Positions 1 through 9,808 of a stretch of DNA of 64,000 nt are shown here, piece by piece; position 1 is the stretch's first letter; every line of letters begins with the position of its first letter. Source of the DNA: Polynucleobacter necessarius (GTDB taxonomy: Bacteria; Pseudomonadota; Gammaproteobacteria; Burkholderiales; Burkholderiaceae); NCBI RefSeq assembly GCF_900095215.1, contig NZ_LT606949.1:1040093-1104092 (forward strand), in the 5' to 3' direction. Made by a program: the position numbers and the translations under genes. The notes beneath the pieces are model-generated. The model was not told the DNA's origin. It made no database searches and was given only the letters and a program-made list of their open reading frames with translations.

Positions 1-483
1 GGCAGACATCTATGGGTCACTCATGGCGATCAGTTTGACGGAGTGATGCAATACGCCAAGTGGCTTGCGTACGTTGGCGACACTATGTATTCCTTCATCC
101 TTTACGTGAATCGCTACTTCAATATGCTGCGCGCCAAGATGGGCTTGCAGTACTGGTCACTCTCTCAATACTTGAAACATCAAGTCAAGAACGCAGTGAG
201 CTATATCGCGGACTTTGAACACATTATGGCCAGAGAGGCTAGATTGCGCGGATGCGATGGTGTTGTTTGTGGACATATTCACAAAGCAGAAATACGCGAA
301 ATCGATAGCCTGCTGTATTGCAATGATGGTGACTGGGTCGAGAGTCTCACCGCTCTTGTAGAAACACAAACTGGCGAACTCAAAATCATTCACTGGCCAC
401 ATATCAAAGGCGAGCCAGTTGAGTTTCCTGAACTTACCCTTCAACCTGCTATCGAATCACTCATCAAAGAGGCTGCACTATGA
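1..483 (+). CDS. Metallophosphoesterase, UDP-2,3-diacylglucosamine diphosphatase-like (5' partial)
   Basis: The frame is open from the first base, so the gene starts outside the window. Visible are a VTHGDQFD motif near the start and a GHIHKAEI motif near residue 95, both metal-binding blocks of calcineurin-type phosphoesterases. Their spacing and the NDGDWVES block resemble the UDP-2,3-diacylglucosamine hydrolase (LpxH-like) branch, which acts at the inner membrane in lipid A synthesis; the substrate is inferred from family. The TGA stop overlaps the ATG of the glycosyltransferase by four bases (ATGA), indicating translational coupling and showing that TGA is a genuine stop here. The visible part is undamaged. 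Confidence 0.8.
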   Translation, partial: GRHLWVTHGDQFDGVMQYAKWLAYVGDTMYSFILYVNRYFNMLRAKMGLQYWSLSQYLKHQVKNAVSYIADFEHIMAREARLRGCDGVVCGHIHKAEIREIDSLLYCNDGDWVESLTALVETQTGELKIIHWPHIKGEPVEFPELTLQPAIESLIKEAAL

Positions 484-1508
484 AAATCATGATCATTACC
501 GACGCATTGGATCCGCAAGTAAATGGGGTTGTTTGCACACTAAAGCAAACTCGCGCTGAACTAACCGCGATGGGTCATGAAGTAGAAATGATCACGCCGA
601 ATGGATTTAAATCCATTCCATGCCAAACCTATCCCGATATTGCTTTATCACTATTTCCCGGCAAAGCAGTGGCTTGCCGTATTAAAGCATTTGCCCCCGA
701 TGCAATGCATATCGCGACCGAATGTCCTTTAGGTTTATCTGCGCGCGCATACGCAGTCAAGAATCAACTACCCTTTTCCACTGCTTACCACACACGTTTT
801 CCTGGGTATGTCAAAGCGCGCACCGGCATTCCTCTGGAAATGACTTACGCATTTATTCGCTGGTTTCATAAGCCCTCAATGGCAGTCATGGCGCCAACCA
901 TTGTTGTTAAAGATGATCTTGAAAAGTACGGCCTCAACAATATAGTGCTCTTGTCAAGAGGGGTTGATTTAGATATCTTCAAGATGCAAGACTCAAAAGC
1001 ACTCAATACTGCTCACCAGATTTTCTTATATGTTGGGCAGGTGGCCATTGAAAAAAACATCAACGCATTTTTAGAAATTGATTTACCAGGATCTAAATGA
1101 GTGGTAGGAGACGGTCCTGTGATGGCCGGAATAAAAGAAAAATATCCGGAAGTAAATTACCTTGTGGTACTGGAGCAGCCAGAGCTGGCAAAAGTATATG
1201 CAGCCGCTGATGTATTCGTATTTCCAAGCAAAACCGATACCTTTGGTCTCGTTTTATTAGAAGCGATGGCTTACGGCACTCCAGTAGCCGCTTATCCAGT
1301 CACCGGCCCTATTGACGTCCTCAGAAATTCCAATGCTGGCGCTATGAATGAAGATTTGCGTGAAGCTTGCATGCAGGCCTTCAAGATGCCTCGTGAAGTC
1401 GCACGTGCACATGCGGAAAAATTCTCCTGGAGAGCCGCTTCGGAACAGTTTGCAAATCATCTCAAGCCCGTACCCACCCCAGAAGTACACGTTACTGCAC
1501 TTGCTTAA
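480..1508 (+). pseudogene. GT4-family glycosyltransferase split by TGA
   Basis: Group 1 (GT-B) glycosyltransferase resembling the alpha-mannosyltransferase-like enzymes that glycosylate membrane lipids. The N-terminal half begins MKIMIITDALDPQVNG and carries the acceptor domain. The C-terminal half has VVGDGP, the FPSKTDTFGLVLLEA nucleotide-sugar block and AYPVTGP. An in-frame TGA at 1098-1100 separates LPGSK from VVGDGP, where relatives commonly have tryptophan or another hydrophobic residue, so a single TGG to TGA change would explain it. The reading frame is otherwise preserved. The codon after TGA is GTG, so restart of the donor-binding half cannot be excluded. It is coupled to the preceding phosphoesterase by an ATGA overlap. 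Confidence 0.85.
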
Positions 1509-1517
1509 GAAAGCGCC

Positions 1518-1924
1518 ATGAACCCCCCCCTTATCACATAGACCAAAATCCCCACAAATGGAATAGAGGTGTTGCCAGAGCATGGCACGCAGCTAAGAAC
1601 TTTTGGTGCGGACTGGTTTATGCATTCTTAGAGGAAAGTGCATTTAGGCAAGAGCTCACTTTATTTGTTTTGCTCACACCGATTGCGATTGCACTGCCAA
1701 TCACGCTGCTCGCAAAGTCTTGACTCATCTCTTCCTTGCTAATGGTTCTGGTAATTGAGCTCCTACACTCAAGTGTTGCGGCGGCGATTGATCGCATCTC
1801 ATTTGATCACCATGACCTCTCTAAGCGAGCAAAAGATTTTGGCAGCTCCGCCGTCATGCTCGCCCTCTTAGTGGCAGCACTTTTGTGGTCCGCAGTATGC
1901 ATTCCCTTAATTGTCATCATCTAA
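1518..1924 (+). pseudogene. dgkA: Diacylglycerol kinase, broken by C-tract slip and TGA
   Basis: Small trimeric inner-membrane kinase that recycles diacylglycerol to phosphatidic acid. ATG at 1518 is followed at once by a run of eight C (1523-1530) that puts the start out of frame with the body. The body frame reads WNRGVARAWHAA, EESAFRQELTL, VIELLHSSVAAAIDR and LSKRAKDFGSSAV, matching the conserved catalytic E and D blocks of DgkA. A second lesion, TGA at 1721-1723, falls where E. coli DgkA has the first leucine of LLISS. The neighbouring bases could also be read as a paired one-base loss and gain. Two lesions make an active product unlikely. Confidence 0.85.
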
Positions 1925-1963
1925 ATAACTCATTAACTAAACAATCACTCTCCAAGGCTGACC

Positions 1964-2890
1964 ATGTCTGATATCCCAAACCCAATTGGCTCATTTGAAA
2001 TTTTTGCCCCCAAGAAAGTCAAATCTCTCAAAAGAAATAAGGCTAATACCCTCAAAAAAACTTCCCAAAAAGTTAGCAAAAAAACTGTTTGGAAAGAAAT
2101 TTGTCACGAAGACGAGAGCTGAATTAAGAGAAGCCAATATCGAGCCCGCGATTCAAATAGAAAAACCTAAAAAGCCCTCTTTTCAAATCACCTGGGCTAG
2201 CACCCATGGCGATATCAAAGAAGCGCAAAGGCTGCGTTATAAAGTGTTTGCAGAAGAGATGGGTGCAAACCTACCAAGCAACGCCGAAGGTTTAGACGTC
2301 GATGAATTCGACGCTTATTGCGATCACCTATTGATTCGTGATCAAGATAGCTTGAAGGTAGTTGGCACTTACCGTGTATTACCTCCCCATAAAGCGCAAG
2401 AAATCGGACGCCTTTATTCTGACTCTGAGTTTGACTTATCAAGGCTGGATCATCTCCGTCCTAAATTAGTAGAGCTTGGCAGATCCTGCGTGCACCAAGA
2501 CTATCGTTCTGGTGCTGTGATCATGGCGCTATGGAGTGGTTTAGCCCAATATATGCAAAAGAATGGTTATGAAATCATGCTGGGCTGCGCCAGCATCCCC
2601 ATGGCTGATGGTGGTCACCTTGCAGTCAGCCTTTATAACTCTCTTAGCAATGATCAAATGGCGCCCACAGAGTTTCATGCCTTCCCATGCCTGCCTTTGC
2701 CGCGTGAGAAGTTAAATGGCGGGCTCGATGTACAACACCAACCCTTGCTTAAGGGATACCTGAAACTGGGAGCAAAAATTTGTAGCGCTCCAGCCTGGGA
2801 TTAAGACTTTAATACCGCAGACGTATTAAAACGATGCTCAGACTTTCAGAAATTAACCCGCGTTATGCCAAGCATTTCCTGGGGCTTTAA
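1964..2890 (+). pseudogene. GNAT-like acyltransferase (ornithine lipid/hemolysin-type), three lesions
   Basis: The protein resembles acyl-ACP dependent acyltransferases of the OlsB/hemolysin-like group: EAQRLRYKVFAEEMG near residue 85, VVGTYRVL, VELGRSCVHQDYR and LLKGYLKLGAKICSAPAWD. The likely start is ATG at 1964 after AAGG. A run of seven A at 2054-2060 shifts the frame by one; with six A the lysine-rich N-terminus joins the body perfectly. TAA at 2802-2804 interrupts the tail, and a further one-base loss near 2828-2831 separates it from the normal C-terminus (EINPRYAKHFLGL), ending at 2890. Substrate is inferred only from family resemblance and envelope-gene context. Confidence 0.75.
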
Positions 2891-2910
2891 TTTTTGAGTT
2901 TCAATGAATT

Positions 2911-2941
2911 AAAAACCACTTCAGAACGAAGTGGTTTTTTT
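2911..2941. terminator. Bidirectional rho-independent terminator
   Basis: A perfect stem AAAAACCACTTC / GAAGTGGTTTTT with a short AGAAC loop and T runs on both strands lies between the convergent acyltransferase remnant and ppx. Confidence 0.85.
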
Positions 2942-2959
2942 ATGCGCACTGCGCTTCTA

Positions 2960-4522
2960 TTACCTAAAGCTCACTTGATAAGAGCGGCCAATCCTCTCCC
3001 ACTCCGCAGCCTCTTTTAGAAGACTAAACTCCGTTAGCGGATGCTCGGCAGCCCATTCTTTCGACAGGCCCACTAAATAAGAGCCATTATGCTCAGAAAC
3101 TTTTACTTTCGGAAAGTTCGCGTCGCTACGACCACGACAGAATACTTGCGCTAATCGCAAACAAAATAGCATGCGCCAATCTTCAAAACTATGATTGTTG
3201 GCCAGCTTGCCAAGCTTACCGGTATGCCCAATGAGTAAGGCGGCAAGCCTTGCCTGATCGTTCTTCGAGAACCCTGGCATATCAGCATTGCCAACTATAT
3301 AGGCTGAATGCTTGTGATAACCGTTATGAGAAATAGATAAACCAATTTCATGTAGATTGGCGGCCCACTGTAATAAGGCCACATTATCTGCCCTACTCTC
3401 CGACTCAGGTTTCGGCAATTGCTGCAGAAAATCTGCCGCCAAGTTACCCACTCTATCAGCCTGCTCTCGATCAACGGCATACCGCTGCATAAATTGCTCA
3501 ACAGTCACATAACGCATGTCATGGTGTTGCGAGCGACCAAGCAAGTCATACAATACACCGCTGCGCAATGCGGCATCGGTCACCTCCATTGCTTCGATAC
3601 CCAACTCATCGAAGACGGCCAGCATAATCGCCAAGCAACCTGGCCATACAGCGCGCCGATCATCTTTTAGGCCAATGAGCTCAACTTGATTGACATGCTC
3701 ATACTTCAGCAGATGCTTTTTAAGATTCTTTAAACCATCACGGGTAATCAGACCACTGGCGCCATTGACGCGCCCCATGGTCAAGCCATCGCCGCTACCA
3801 TTGAAATTGTTATTTGCAATCAAATCAGCCAAGGCTCTAGCGGTTCCTGAAGAACCAATCACCTGCTTCCAGCCACTTTGTAAATAAGCCCCTGAAATGA
3901 CCTGTATTTCGCGGCGAGCAGCGAGCTCCGCTTCCTTGAAGGCATGAGCATCAATATTACCTCTAGGGAAAAAGCGCATGCTATGAGAAACGCAACCAAT
4001 ATAGAGACTCTCCATTAGCTTGGGCTCATAACCTTTGCCAATAATGAATTCGGTAGATCCTCCACCTATATCCACAACCAATCTGTTGCCTTGGACGGCT
4101 GGCACTTCATGCGCAGCGCCAATGTAGATGAGACGAGCTTCTTCTACTCCGGCAATCACCTCAATGCGAAAGCCCAAAGCCTCTTGAGCATCATCTACAA
4201 ATTGCTGAGCATTCTTAGCCACACGTAATGTATTCGTAGCAACCGCACGAACATTCGCTGAGTCAAATCCGCGGATGCGCTCACCAAAACGCCGAATGGC
4301 TGTTAAGCCTCGCTGATAGGCATCGTTACCCAGTAGTTTATTTTCCGTAAGGCCAGCGGCTAAACGCACCGTTTCGCGCAATGTATCTATTGGACGTAGC
4401 TGGGTCCCCGAGTGAGTATTAACCGCCTGAGCTACCAGCATGCGAAAGCTATTCGACCCTAAATCCACTGCAGCCACAAGGTCTACGGAGTTCGCTGAGG
4501 GATCTACGGGATTGCCGGCCAA
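2960..4522 (-). CDS. ppx: Exopolyphosphatase
   Basis: Hydrolyses terminal phosphate from inorganic polyphosphate (Ppx/GppA family, cytosolic). The ASKHA nucleotide-binding fold is marked by AAVDLGSNSFRML near residues 18-30 and VVDIGGGSTEFI near 148. A C-terminal HD-like helical region contains the AANLHEIG block and extends the protein to 520 residues, normal for long Ppx. No lesion is seen. No ppk is present next to it in this window. It sits downstream of the damaged phosphate-uptake genes on the same strand but is separated from them by three decayed genes. Confidence 0.92.
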   Translation of the reverse strand: MAGNPVDPSANSVDLVAAVDLGSNSFRMLVAQAVNTHSGTQLRPIDTLRETVRLAAGLTENKLLGNDAYQRGLTAIRRFGERIRGFDSANVRAVATNTLRVAKNAQQFVDDAQEALGFRIEVIAGVEEARLIYIGAAHEVPAVQGNRLVVDIGGGSTEFIIGKGYEPKLMESLYIGCVSHSMRFFPRGNIDAHAFKEAELAARREIQVISGAYLQSGWKQVIGSSGTARALADLIANNNFNGSGDGLTMGRVNGASGLITRDGLKNLKKHLLKYEHVNQVELIGLKDDRRAVWPGCLAIMLAVFDELGIEAMEVTDAALRSGVLYDLLGRSQHHDMRYVTVEQFMQRYAVDREQADRVGNLAADFLQQLPKPESESRADNVALLQWAANLHEIGLSISHNGYHKHSAYIVGNADMPGFSKNDQARLAALLIGHTGKLGKLANNHSFEDWRMLFCLRLAQVFCRGRSDANFPKVKVSEHNGSYLVGLSKEWAAEHPLTEFSLLKEAAEWERIGRSYQVSFR

Positions 4523-4633
4523 ATGACTTCCTATGAATGAATTGCTACATCAATTATGTCTATTTTATGTATAAACCATGACACATTGATAAATTTCTGG
4601 GAAGCCTCAAGAGCTTGGGCGCAGACCTGCTGA

Positions 4634-4849
4634 TTAGGCTGCTAGATTTTGCTCGGAGCTGGAGCAATCCCGATTGCCAAAGCTACATCAAATACAGCAA
4701 TCTCCAGACTTTGGCTTCAAAATGGCGCTACATGAGCGACAACGAAATAAGTGCTGAGTAGTGCCGGGCTCAAGATGGATAGCCTCTGAGGCTTGGCAAT
4801 GAGGGCAAGTAACGATTGATTCTAAAAATGCAGCATTTGTATTCACCAT
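4634..4849 (-). pseudogene. GDCCVxC-domain small cysteine protein, interrupted by TGA
   Basis: A 71-codon frame begins at ATG 4849. It contains TCPHC near residue 15, FRCRSC near 35, and KPKSGDCC followed by TGA (4688-4690) and then CSFG. This is the layout of the GDCCVxC family, small proteins with paired CxxC motifs often found near heavy-metal resistance genes. The stop replaces the variable residue of the GDCCVxC signature, so the last Cys is cut off. The frame continues to TAA at 4634. It lies near mgtC and arsC remnants, which fits a former metal/metalloid group; function is unproven. Confidence 0.65.
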
Positions 4850-4900
4850 GCCATAGTGGACTTCGATTATTTCAAGGTTGTGACAAAACAGATCAACCGC

Positions 4901-5616
4901 TTAATCCGTTGTGCTTGGACTCCAAAATGCCTGAGCGACAAACTCTTGATCGGCGATTTTTGCAATCAGCTGATCCATTTCATCGCCATCTACAGCCGAA
5001 GCAGTTAAGACAGCCTGAATTTCAACATCATCACTACCAAATTGATGCACCTCAATATCTTGAGTCTGATAGCCCGCCTCTTCTAAAGTTTTGATGCATT
5101 CCTTTAATGCATATTTTTGAGCATGCTTTGGGGTGATGATATAAACGGAAGTAGTCACCTCAACAGCATCGGTATCAAGCGGCTGACGGTTGATTAAGTT
5201 CACCACCGGACGCAAGAAGGTATTGGCTGCCAGAATAAATACCGTGGCTAGCGAGGCCTCTCAAATTAAATCTGCTCCTGCACATGCACCAACGGCACCA
5301 GATGCCAATAGGGTAGCGCCAGTGTTGATACCCCTAACATTACCCTCCTCTCGCATGATCACACCAGAGCCCAAGAAGCCTATTCCTGAAAGTACATATG
5401 CCATCACATGAACAGCGCCATCATGACCCGTGAGGCGATTTGCGGCATCTACAAAAATTGCGGCGCCTAATGCCACGAGAATATTAGTACGCAAACCTGC
5501 GGTTCGTTGGCGATACTGGCGCTCGAGACCATTAAACCACCCAGGGCAAAGGCTGCCAATAAACTGATCGCCGTATCTATTAAGGATTGCTAGTTGATGT
5601 TGTTAATAAATTCCAT
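4901..5616 (-). pseudogene. MgtC/SapB family membrane protein, multiple lesions
   Basis: MgtC-family inner-membrane protein with a C-terminal ACT-like cytosolic domain. Conserved pieces are GLERQYRQRTAGLRTN, GIGFLGSGVI and GINTGATLLASGAVG, the family hallmark region. From ATG 5616 the lesions are TAG at codon 9 (5590-5592), a one-base loss near 5530 just before GLERQ, and TGA at 5261-5263 where tryptophan is expected. The C-terminal domain (4901-5215) is open. MgtC proteins are linked to growth in low magnesium and survival inside host cells; loss in this lineage is notable but no physiological claim can be made. Confidence 0.8.
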
Positions 5617-5686
5617 GGGAAGCTTGCTCCGTCCTATCTATATATCGAGCGTCAATCTATCTAAACTTGAGGCGGTGATGCATAGC

Positions 5687-6161
5687 TTACAAGTGGTCTT
5701 TAATTTGCAAATGATCCAATTTTTCTATGGGCAAATCCATTAAAAGCTCTATGCGATTACGAAACCCCATCTCTACTTGCTTGAATGCATTTATCATGTC
5801 GGCATCGCCGGAATCAACTGCCGCAGGGTCCGCAAACCCCCAATGCGAAGTGACTGGGTGTCCGGGCCAATAAGGGCACTCCTCACCGGCAGCGGACTCA
5901 CAGACCGTAATGATGAAATCCATTTTCGGAGCGCCATAGGTACCAAATTCGGTCCCAGCTTTTGCTGCGAAGAAGCTCAAGCGGGTAGCCTCCCTCCCTT
6001 GCCATACGCAACGCAATTGGATGAACATAGCGAGCAGGTTTAGAGCCTGCTAAATAGCCTATAAAACGACCTTGACTTAAGGTGGTTGCTAAAACCTCCA
6101 CCAGAATGGATCCAGCAGAATTGCCCGTACATAAAAATAGAATGTTGTATTGTTTAGGCAT
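5687..6161 (-). pseudogene. arsC: Arsenate reductase, LMW-phosphatase type, frameshifted
   Basis: Resembles thioredoxin- or glutathione-linked ArsC. From ATG 6161 the P-loop reads FLCTGNSAGSI; the family has CxxNSxRS, so the phosphate-binding Arg is replaced by Gly. One extra base near 5951-5955 shifts the frame within KSWDEFGTYG. The second half (MDFIITVC, CPYWPGHPVTSHWG, DPAAV) is otherwise intact to the stop at 5687. Both the active-site change and the frameshift argue for loss of function. No arsR or arsenite exporter is recognisable beside it. Confidence 0.8.
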
Positions 6162-6220
6162 TGTTTTTACAAAAATATTTTTGACTAAACAATTTCATCA
6201 AGGCAAAGAGAGAATCGATT

Positions 6221-6379
6221 TTATACGAGAAACTGTTTTCCATCAAAATCAGTTACTTGCCTCTGAACAAGAACGATCTTTTCTTGCTTAGCTACAATAG
6301 ACTGAGCATCTCCGCCTTGTCTGAGTGCGATTGAAAGATACTTAACGAGATTTTCAGTCATAGCATTTAAGTTATTCAT
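6221..6379 (-). CDS. Hypothetical small ORF (52 codons)
   Basis: An ATG at 6379 opens 52 codons ending at TAA 6221, upstream of arsC on the same strand. The product is MNNLNAMTENLVKYL followed by a mixed polar sequence ending DFDGKQFLV. No family is recognised. It is not an ArsR regulator by inspection. Coding status is uncertain. Confidence 0.3.
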   Translation of the reverse strand: MNNLNAMTENLVKYLSIALRQGGDAQSIVAKQEKIVLVQRQVTDFDGKQFLV

Positions 6380-6418
6380 AAAACAGAGCAATCATATTCT
6401 TCGTTTATGGCAGTTTTA

Positions 6419-6511
6419 TTAACTTCCAAGCCTATGCGATAGATCGCGCTTTGCATAAGCCCGCCTCGCTTCATACCAGCTCTGCAAAATCAGTAAAATA
6501 AATTTTCCCAT
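6419..6511 (-). CDS. Hypothetical very small protein (30 aa)
   Basis: ATG at 6511 is preceded by a strong AAAGGGGTGG ribosome-binding site at good spacing. The product has a hydrophobic start (MGKFILLILQSWYEA) and a basic tail (RRAYAKRDLSHRLGS). The Shine-Dalgarno signal is the main evidence. The layout of one short membrane-like helix plus a basic tail suggests a peripheral membrane microprotein; this is inference. Confidence 0.4.
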   Translation of the reverse strand: MGKFILLILQSWYEARRAYAKRDLSHRLGS

Positions 6512-6827
6512 AACGCCACCCCTTTGATTAAAGATTGACTTTCACCCACCCTTGTGAAGCCTTAATGGAAAGTAGAGGTCTATTTTGGCGTTCAAACATG
6601 ACAGCGTGATGTCGCGCTGATGACCGCATGATTAATTAGCAGCTTTACTTAGGATGAGGGCGAATCAGGACTTTTTTGACATCCAAAGCCTCTGATAGGC
6701 CTAAATAAAACCTGATTTAAAACACTAAAATCCGTTTTGTCATATTACTTTGCTAGGATTGGTCTTATCTTGATTTGTAGATGGAAACCATATTGGCAAA
6801 TATCAATATGAAGACGCAGTAAAGCAA

Positions 6828-7019
6828 TTGCAAGAAACAGGCGCTATTGGTCTGGTTGATTTCAAAAACCTTCCACATGAAGATCTCGTAGAGTTATTTG
6901 AAGAGATCAAAGTGTGGTGTCCTTTATGCGAATGGCAAAGCAAAAAAGCTGCCGAAAGAATCCAAAAAGAAGAAAAAGAAAAAGAAAGACTGAAAATGAA
7001 GCAGCTATTCTGTCTTTAG
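6828..7019 (+). CDS. Hypothetical small charged protein, possibly lacking its start
   Basis: The frame is open from 6774 and reads plausible protein (GNHIGKYQYEDAVKQL, DFKNLPHEDLVELFEE, WCPLCEWQ) before a lysine/glutamate-rich tail. No ATG exists in frame; the only usable start is TTG at 6828, after codons that already look coding. A nearby ATG at 6781 lies in another frame, so the start may have been lost to a frameshift. Its 3' part overlaps the end of phoR on the opposite strand. Family not recognised. Confidence 0.35.
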   Translation: MQETGAIGLVDFKNLPHEDLVELFEEIKVWCPLCEWQSKKAAERIQKEEKEKERLKMKQLFCL

Positions 7020-8295
7020 GGAAGCGAAGCATAAACTTGATACCCCTTCCTGGCGTGCTCTCAATAATCAGCTGTGCTTGATGTCGATTGGCGATATGCT
7101 TAACGATGGCCAAGCCAAAACCCGTTCCACCAGTCTCTCGGGAACGGCTTCTATCCACTCGATAAAAACGCTCCGTCAATCGAGATAGATGTTCAGAAGC
7201 GATGCCAGGACCAGTATCGCTCACAGAAAACTTACCCTGTCCCTGTTCATTCACACCCCATTGCACGTCAATCGAGCCAATCTCATGGGTATAGCGAATC
7301 GCATTTGAAACTAGGTTACTAAAAGCGGAAAGAATTTCCCTCTCTCCTCCCAATAAATTTCGACTTGTATCTACGTGGAAATTTAGTACGTGCTTGCCTT
7401 GAGAAAGGGCTTCAGCATCGTTTTTTAACAGCGCCAATAAAGTTTCAACTTTTACCACTGTGTTCGTGGCTGGTAATGCATTGGACTCGAGATTGGCAAG
7501 GGTTAATAGATCCTCAACCAAACTTTTCATGCACTGCGCCTGGGACATCATCATGGTCAAGTACTAGTCCTGCTGCTCTTTCTTGAGATCCAAGGATTGG
7601 ACCGTCTCCAGAAAACCCATTAACACCGTAATCGGCGTGCGCATTTCATGAGAAACGTTGGCCACGAAATCCCGACGCATTGCATCCGCTTTTTGCAGGT
7701 CAGTTACGTCCTGAACCAAAAGAAGGTGGCGCTTCTGACCAAAAGGGAAGGCTTGCAACATCAGACTTAAAGCGCTGTCCGAACCCATGCGCTCCATCAA
7801 AAGAGGCTCTTCAAAATTGCGTTTATTCAGATACTGAATAAATTCAGGACGGCGAATTAAGAAATTAATACGCTGCATGACATCGCGCTTAAATATCAGC
7901 CCCAAGAATCTTTCCGCAATACTATTACACCATTCAATTGGGTCATTCTCATCTAGCATCACAATGCCGTTAGGCGATGCCTGGAATGCCTCAATAAAGT
8001 GATCGTGTTGCTGCTCAATATTGCGAATCCGTTGCTTTAAATTCCGCACAAGACGTTGGAGTCTAAAAAATATCTCCTCCCAAAATCCGCTTGGCAAGGG
8101 TATGCTTTCGACCGAATCCGCAAGAAGATATTTTCTCAGGCGCGCTAGATTAATGTAGGCATATACAAGCGGTATCGATAACACCGCGCTTCCTGAGGCA
8201 ATGGCCCACTCTGCGCCCCAAAAAGACATCACCATAAACGCGGCAGTCAATGCGACACAAATAATGACAAAAAAACGGGTTAGAACGGATAGCAT
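6907..8295 (-). pseudogene. phoR: Phosphate-regulon sensor kinase PhoR, split by TAG
   Basis: Membrane histidine kinase that phosphorylates PhoB in phosphate limitation. From 8295 it has two N-terminal membrane segments, a PAS-like region (PNGIVMLDENDPIEWCN) and the dimerisation box FVANVSHEMRTPITV with the phospho-accepting His. TAG at 7564-7566 follows KKEQQD where relatives have Gln. The ATPase part resumes as MTMMMSQAQCMKSLVEDLL with N-box (FSNLVSNAIRYT), DTGPGIA and GGTGFGLAI. After LRFPKDRIA the frame runs on about 30 residues in sequence antisense to a small plus-strand gene, so the normal stop also appears lost. Confidence 0.9.
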
Positions 8296-8359
8296 GCTGC
8301 AATATTAGAGCATCTCTCGAACCCCCTAGTGATTTTGCTCAAAATCCAGGGGCGACTAC

Positions 8360-9073
8360 TTAAGTCTCGGCAGGTGTCTTGGTAATGTGGTAACCGCTGC
8401 CACGCACCGTCTCAATGTAACGGTCGCAGTCAAATGGCGCGAGGGCGGCTCGTAAGCGTTTGATATGAACATCAACCGTTCTTTCCTCGCTATACACCTC
8501 ACTACCCCAGACCTTATCCAACAGACTTCCCCGTGAGTGAACTCGTTCGGGATTAGCCATGAAATATTGCAATAGGCGAAACTCAGTTGACCCCAAGGCA
8601 ATTGAGCTTGGCTCCCGGTTTGGCCAGATAGCCAATACATGATGAGAACTCGGATCTAGTTTCAGAGGGCCGACAGCCAGTGGTCCGGTATCCTCTATTG
8701 GCATCTGTCTTCTGAGTATTGCCCTAACACTGGCTATAAGCTCTTTAGGCGAAAAGGGCTTGGTGACGTAGTCGTCTGCGCCTGAATCAAGTCCTAGAAC
8801 TTTATCCGCCTCATCGCTTTTTGCAGTGAGCATCAAGATTGGTAAAGATTTAGTAGGCTCATTTGAACGCAGCTCTTTAGCAAACTGTACTCCAGACTTC
8901 CCCGGCAACATCCAATCTAGAATGATCAGATGAGGCAATTGATCCCTCATCATTGTCAAGGCAAGATCCGTTTGCATTGCCCTTTCACCTTCATATCCCG
9001 CATGGGAAATGTTAATCGCGATCAATTCTGCAATTGATGGCTCATCCTCAACTATGAGTATGCGGTGAGTCAT
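8360..9073 (-). CDS. phoB: Phosphate-regulon response regulator
   Basis: OmpR/PhoB-family activator that binds Pho boxes. The receiver domain has VEDEPS, the phospho-acceptor in ILDWMLPGKSG (about residue 54), MLTAK and VTKPFSP. The winged-helix domain ends RTVDVHIKRLRAAL and VRGSGYHITK. At 237 residues it is full length with no lesion. It lies between intact phoU and broken phoR, so its cognate kinase is missing; it may be phosphorylated by another donor or simply be next to decay. Confidence 0.93.
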   Translation of the reverse strand: MTHRILIVEDEPSIAELIAINISHAGYEGERAMQTDLALTMMRDQLPHLIILDWMLPGKSGVQFAKELRSNEPTKSLPILMLTAKSDEADKVLGLDSGADDYVTKPFSPKELIASVRAILRRQMPIEDTGPLAVGPLKLDPSSHHVLAIWPNREPSSIALGSTEFRLLQYFMANPERVHSRGSLLDKVWGSEVYSEERTVDVHIKRLRAALAPFDCDRYIETVRGSGYHITKTPAET

Positions 9074-9088
9074 TATTAGCGATCCTAA

Positions 9089-9796
9089 TTACTGTCTGTT
9101 CGCTTCGCGCACTAAATCTTCATGCGGAATATGACGAACATCAGAGCCTTTTGCGATATAAATCACAAACTCTGCAATATTTTTAGCATGATCACCGATG
9201 CGCTCAATTGCCTTAGCAATAGTGAGCATATCAAGACCCGTGCTAATCATGTGCGGATCTTCAAACATATAGGTAATCAGCTTACGGACAAATCCTCTAA
9301 ATTCCTCATCAATCTGGCGGTCCTCTTGAACCACTTCGGCAGTCGCAATCGTATCTAAACGGGCAAAAGCATCAAGACTTCGACGCAGCAAAGAAATCGC
9401 CATTTGACCCGACAAACGAATCTCGGCAACGTTAATGTTATGTGGGAGCCCAGACTCAATTAAGCGCTTCGTACGATTAGCGACTCGCTCCGCTTCATCA
9501 CCAGCACGCTCTAAGTTTGTAATAGCCTTTGATACCGCCATCACCAGACGAAAATCTCGCGCAGTAGGCTGTATACGTGCAATCAATTCTGTACAGGCTA
9601 GATCAACCTGAATCTCTAGATCGTTTACTAATGTTTCGTTCTCGATGACGACATTACAAGTATCGATATCCATTTGCGTAAAAGCGCGCATGGCTGTTGC
9701 AATCTGTGATTCAACCAAACCACCCATTTCAAGCAAACGGCTTGAGAGTGAGTTTAGATCGGCGTCGAATTGTGAGGATAGGTGTTTATCTGGCAT
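9089..9796 (-). CDS. phoU: Phosphate transport regulator PhoU
   Basis: Negative regulator linking the Pst transporter to PhoR; two three-helix bundles with metal-binding E/D-xxxD motifs (NLERAGDEAERVAN and AIERIGDHAKNIAE) that are both present. ATG at 9796 is chosen because GGAG lies seven bases upstream; an in-frame TTG at 9808 would overlap the ribosome-binding site. The protein is full length (235 aa). It follows pstB closely. Its partners PstC, PstA and PhoR are all disrupted here. Confidence 0.92.
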   Translation of the reverse strand: MPDKHLSSQFDADLNSLSSRLLEMGGLVESQIATAMRAFTQMDIDTCNVVIENETLVNDLEIQVDLACTELIARIQPTARDFRLVMAVSKAITNLERAGDEAERVANRTKRLIESGLPHNINVAEIRLSGQMAISLLRRSLDAFARLDTIATAEVVQEDRQIDEEFRGFVRKLITYMFEDPHMISTGLDMLTIAKAIERIGDHAKNIAEFVIYIAKGSDVRHIPHEDLVREANRQ

Positions 9797-9808
9797 ATAT
9801 GTCTCCAA

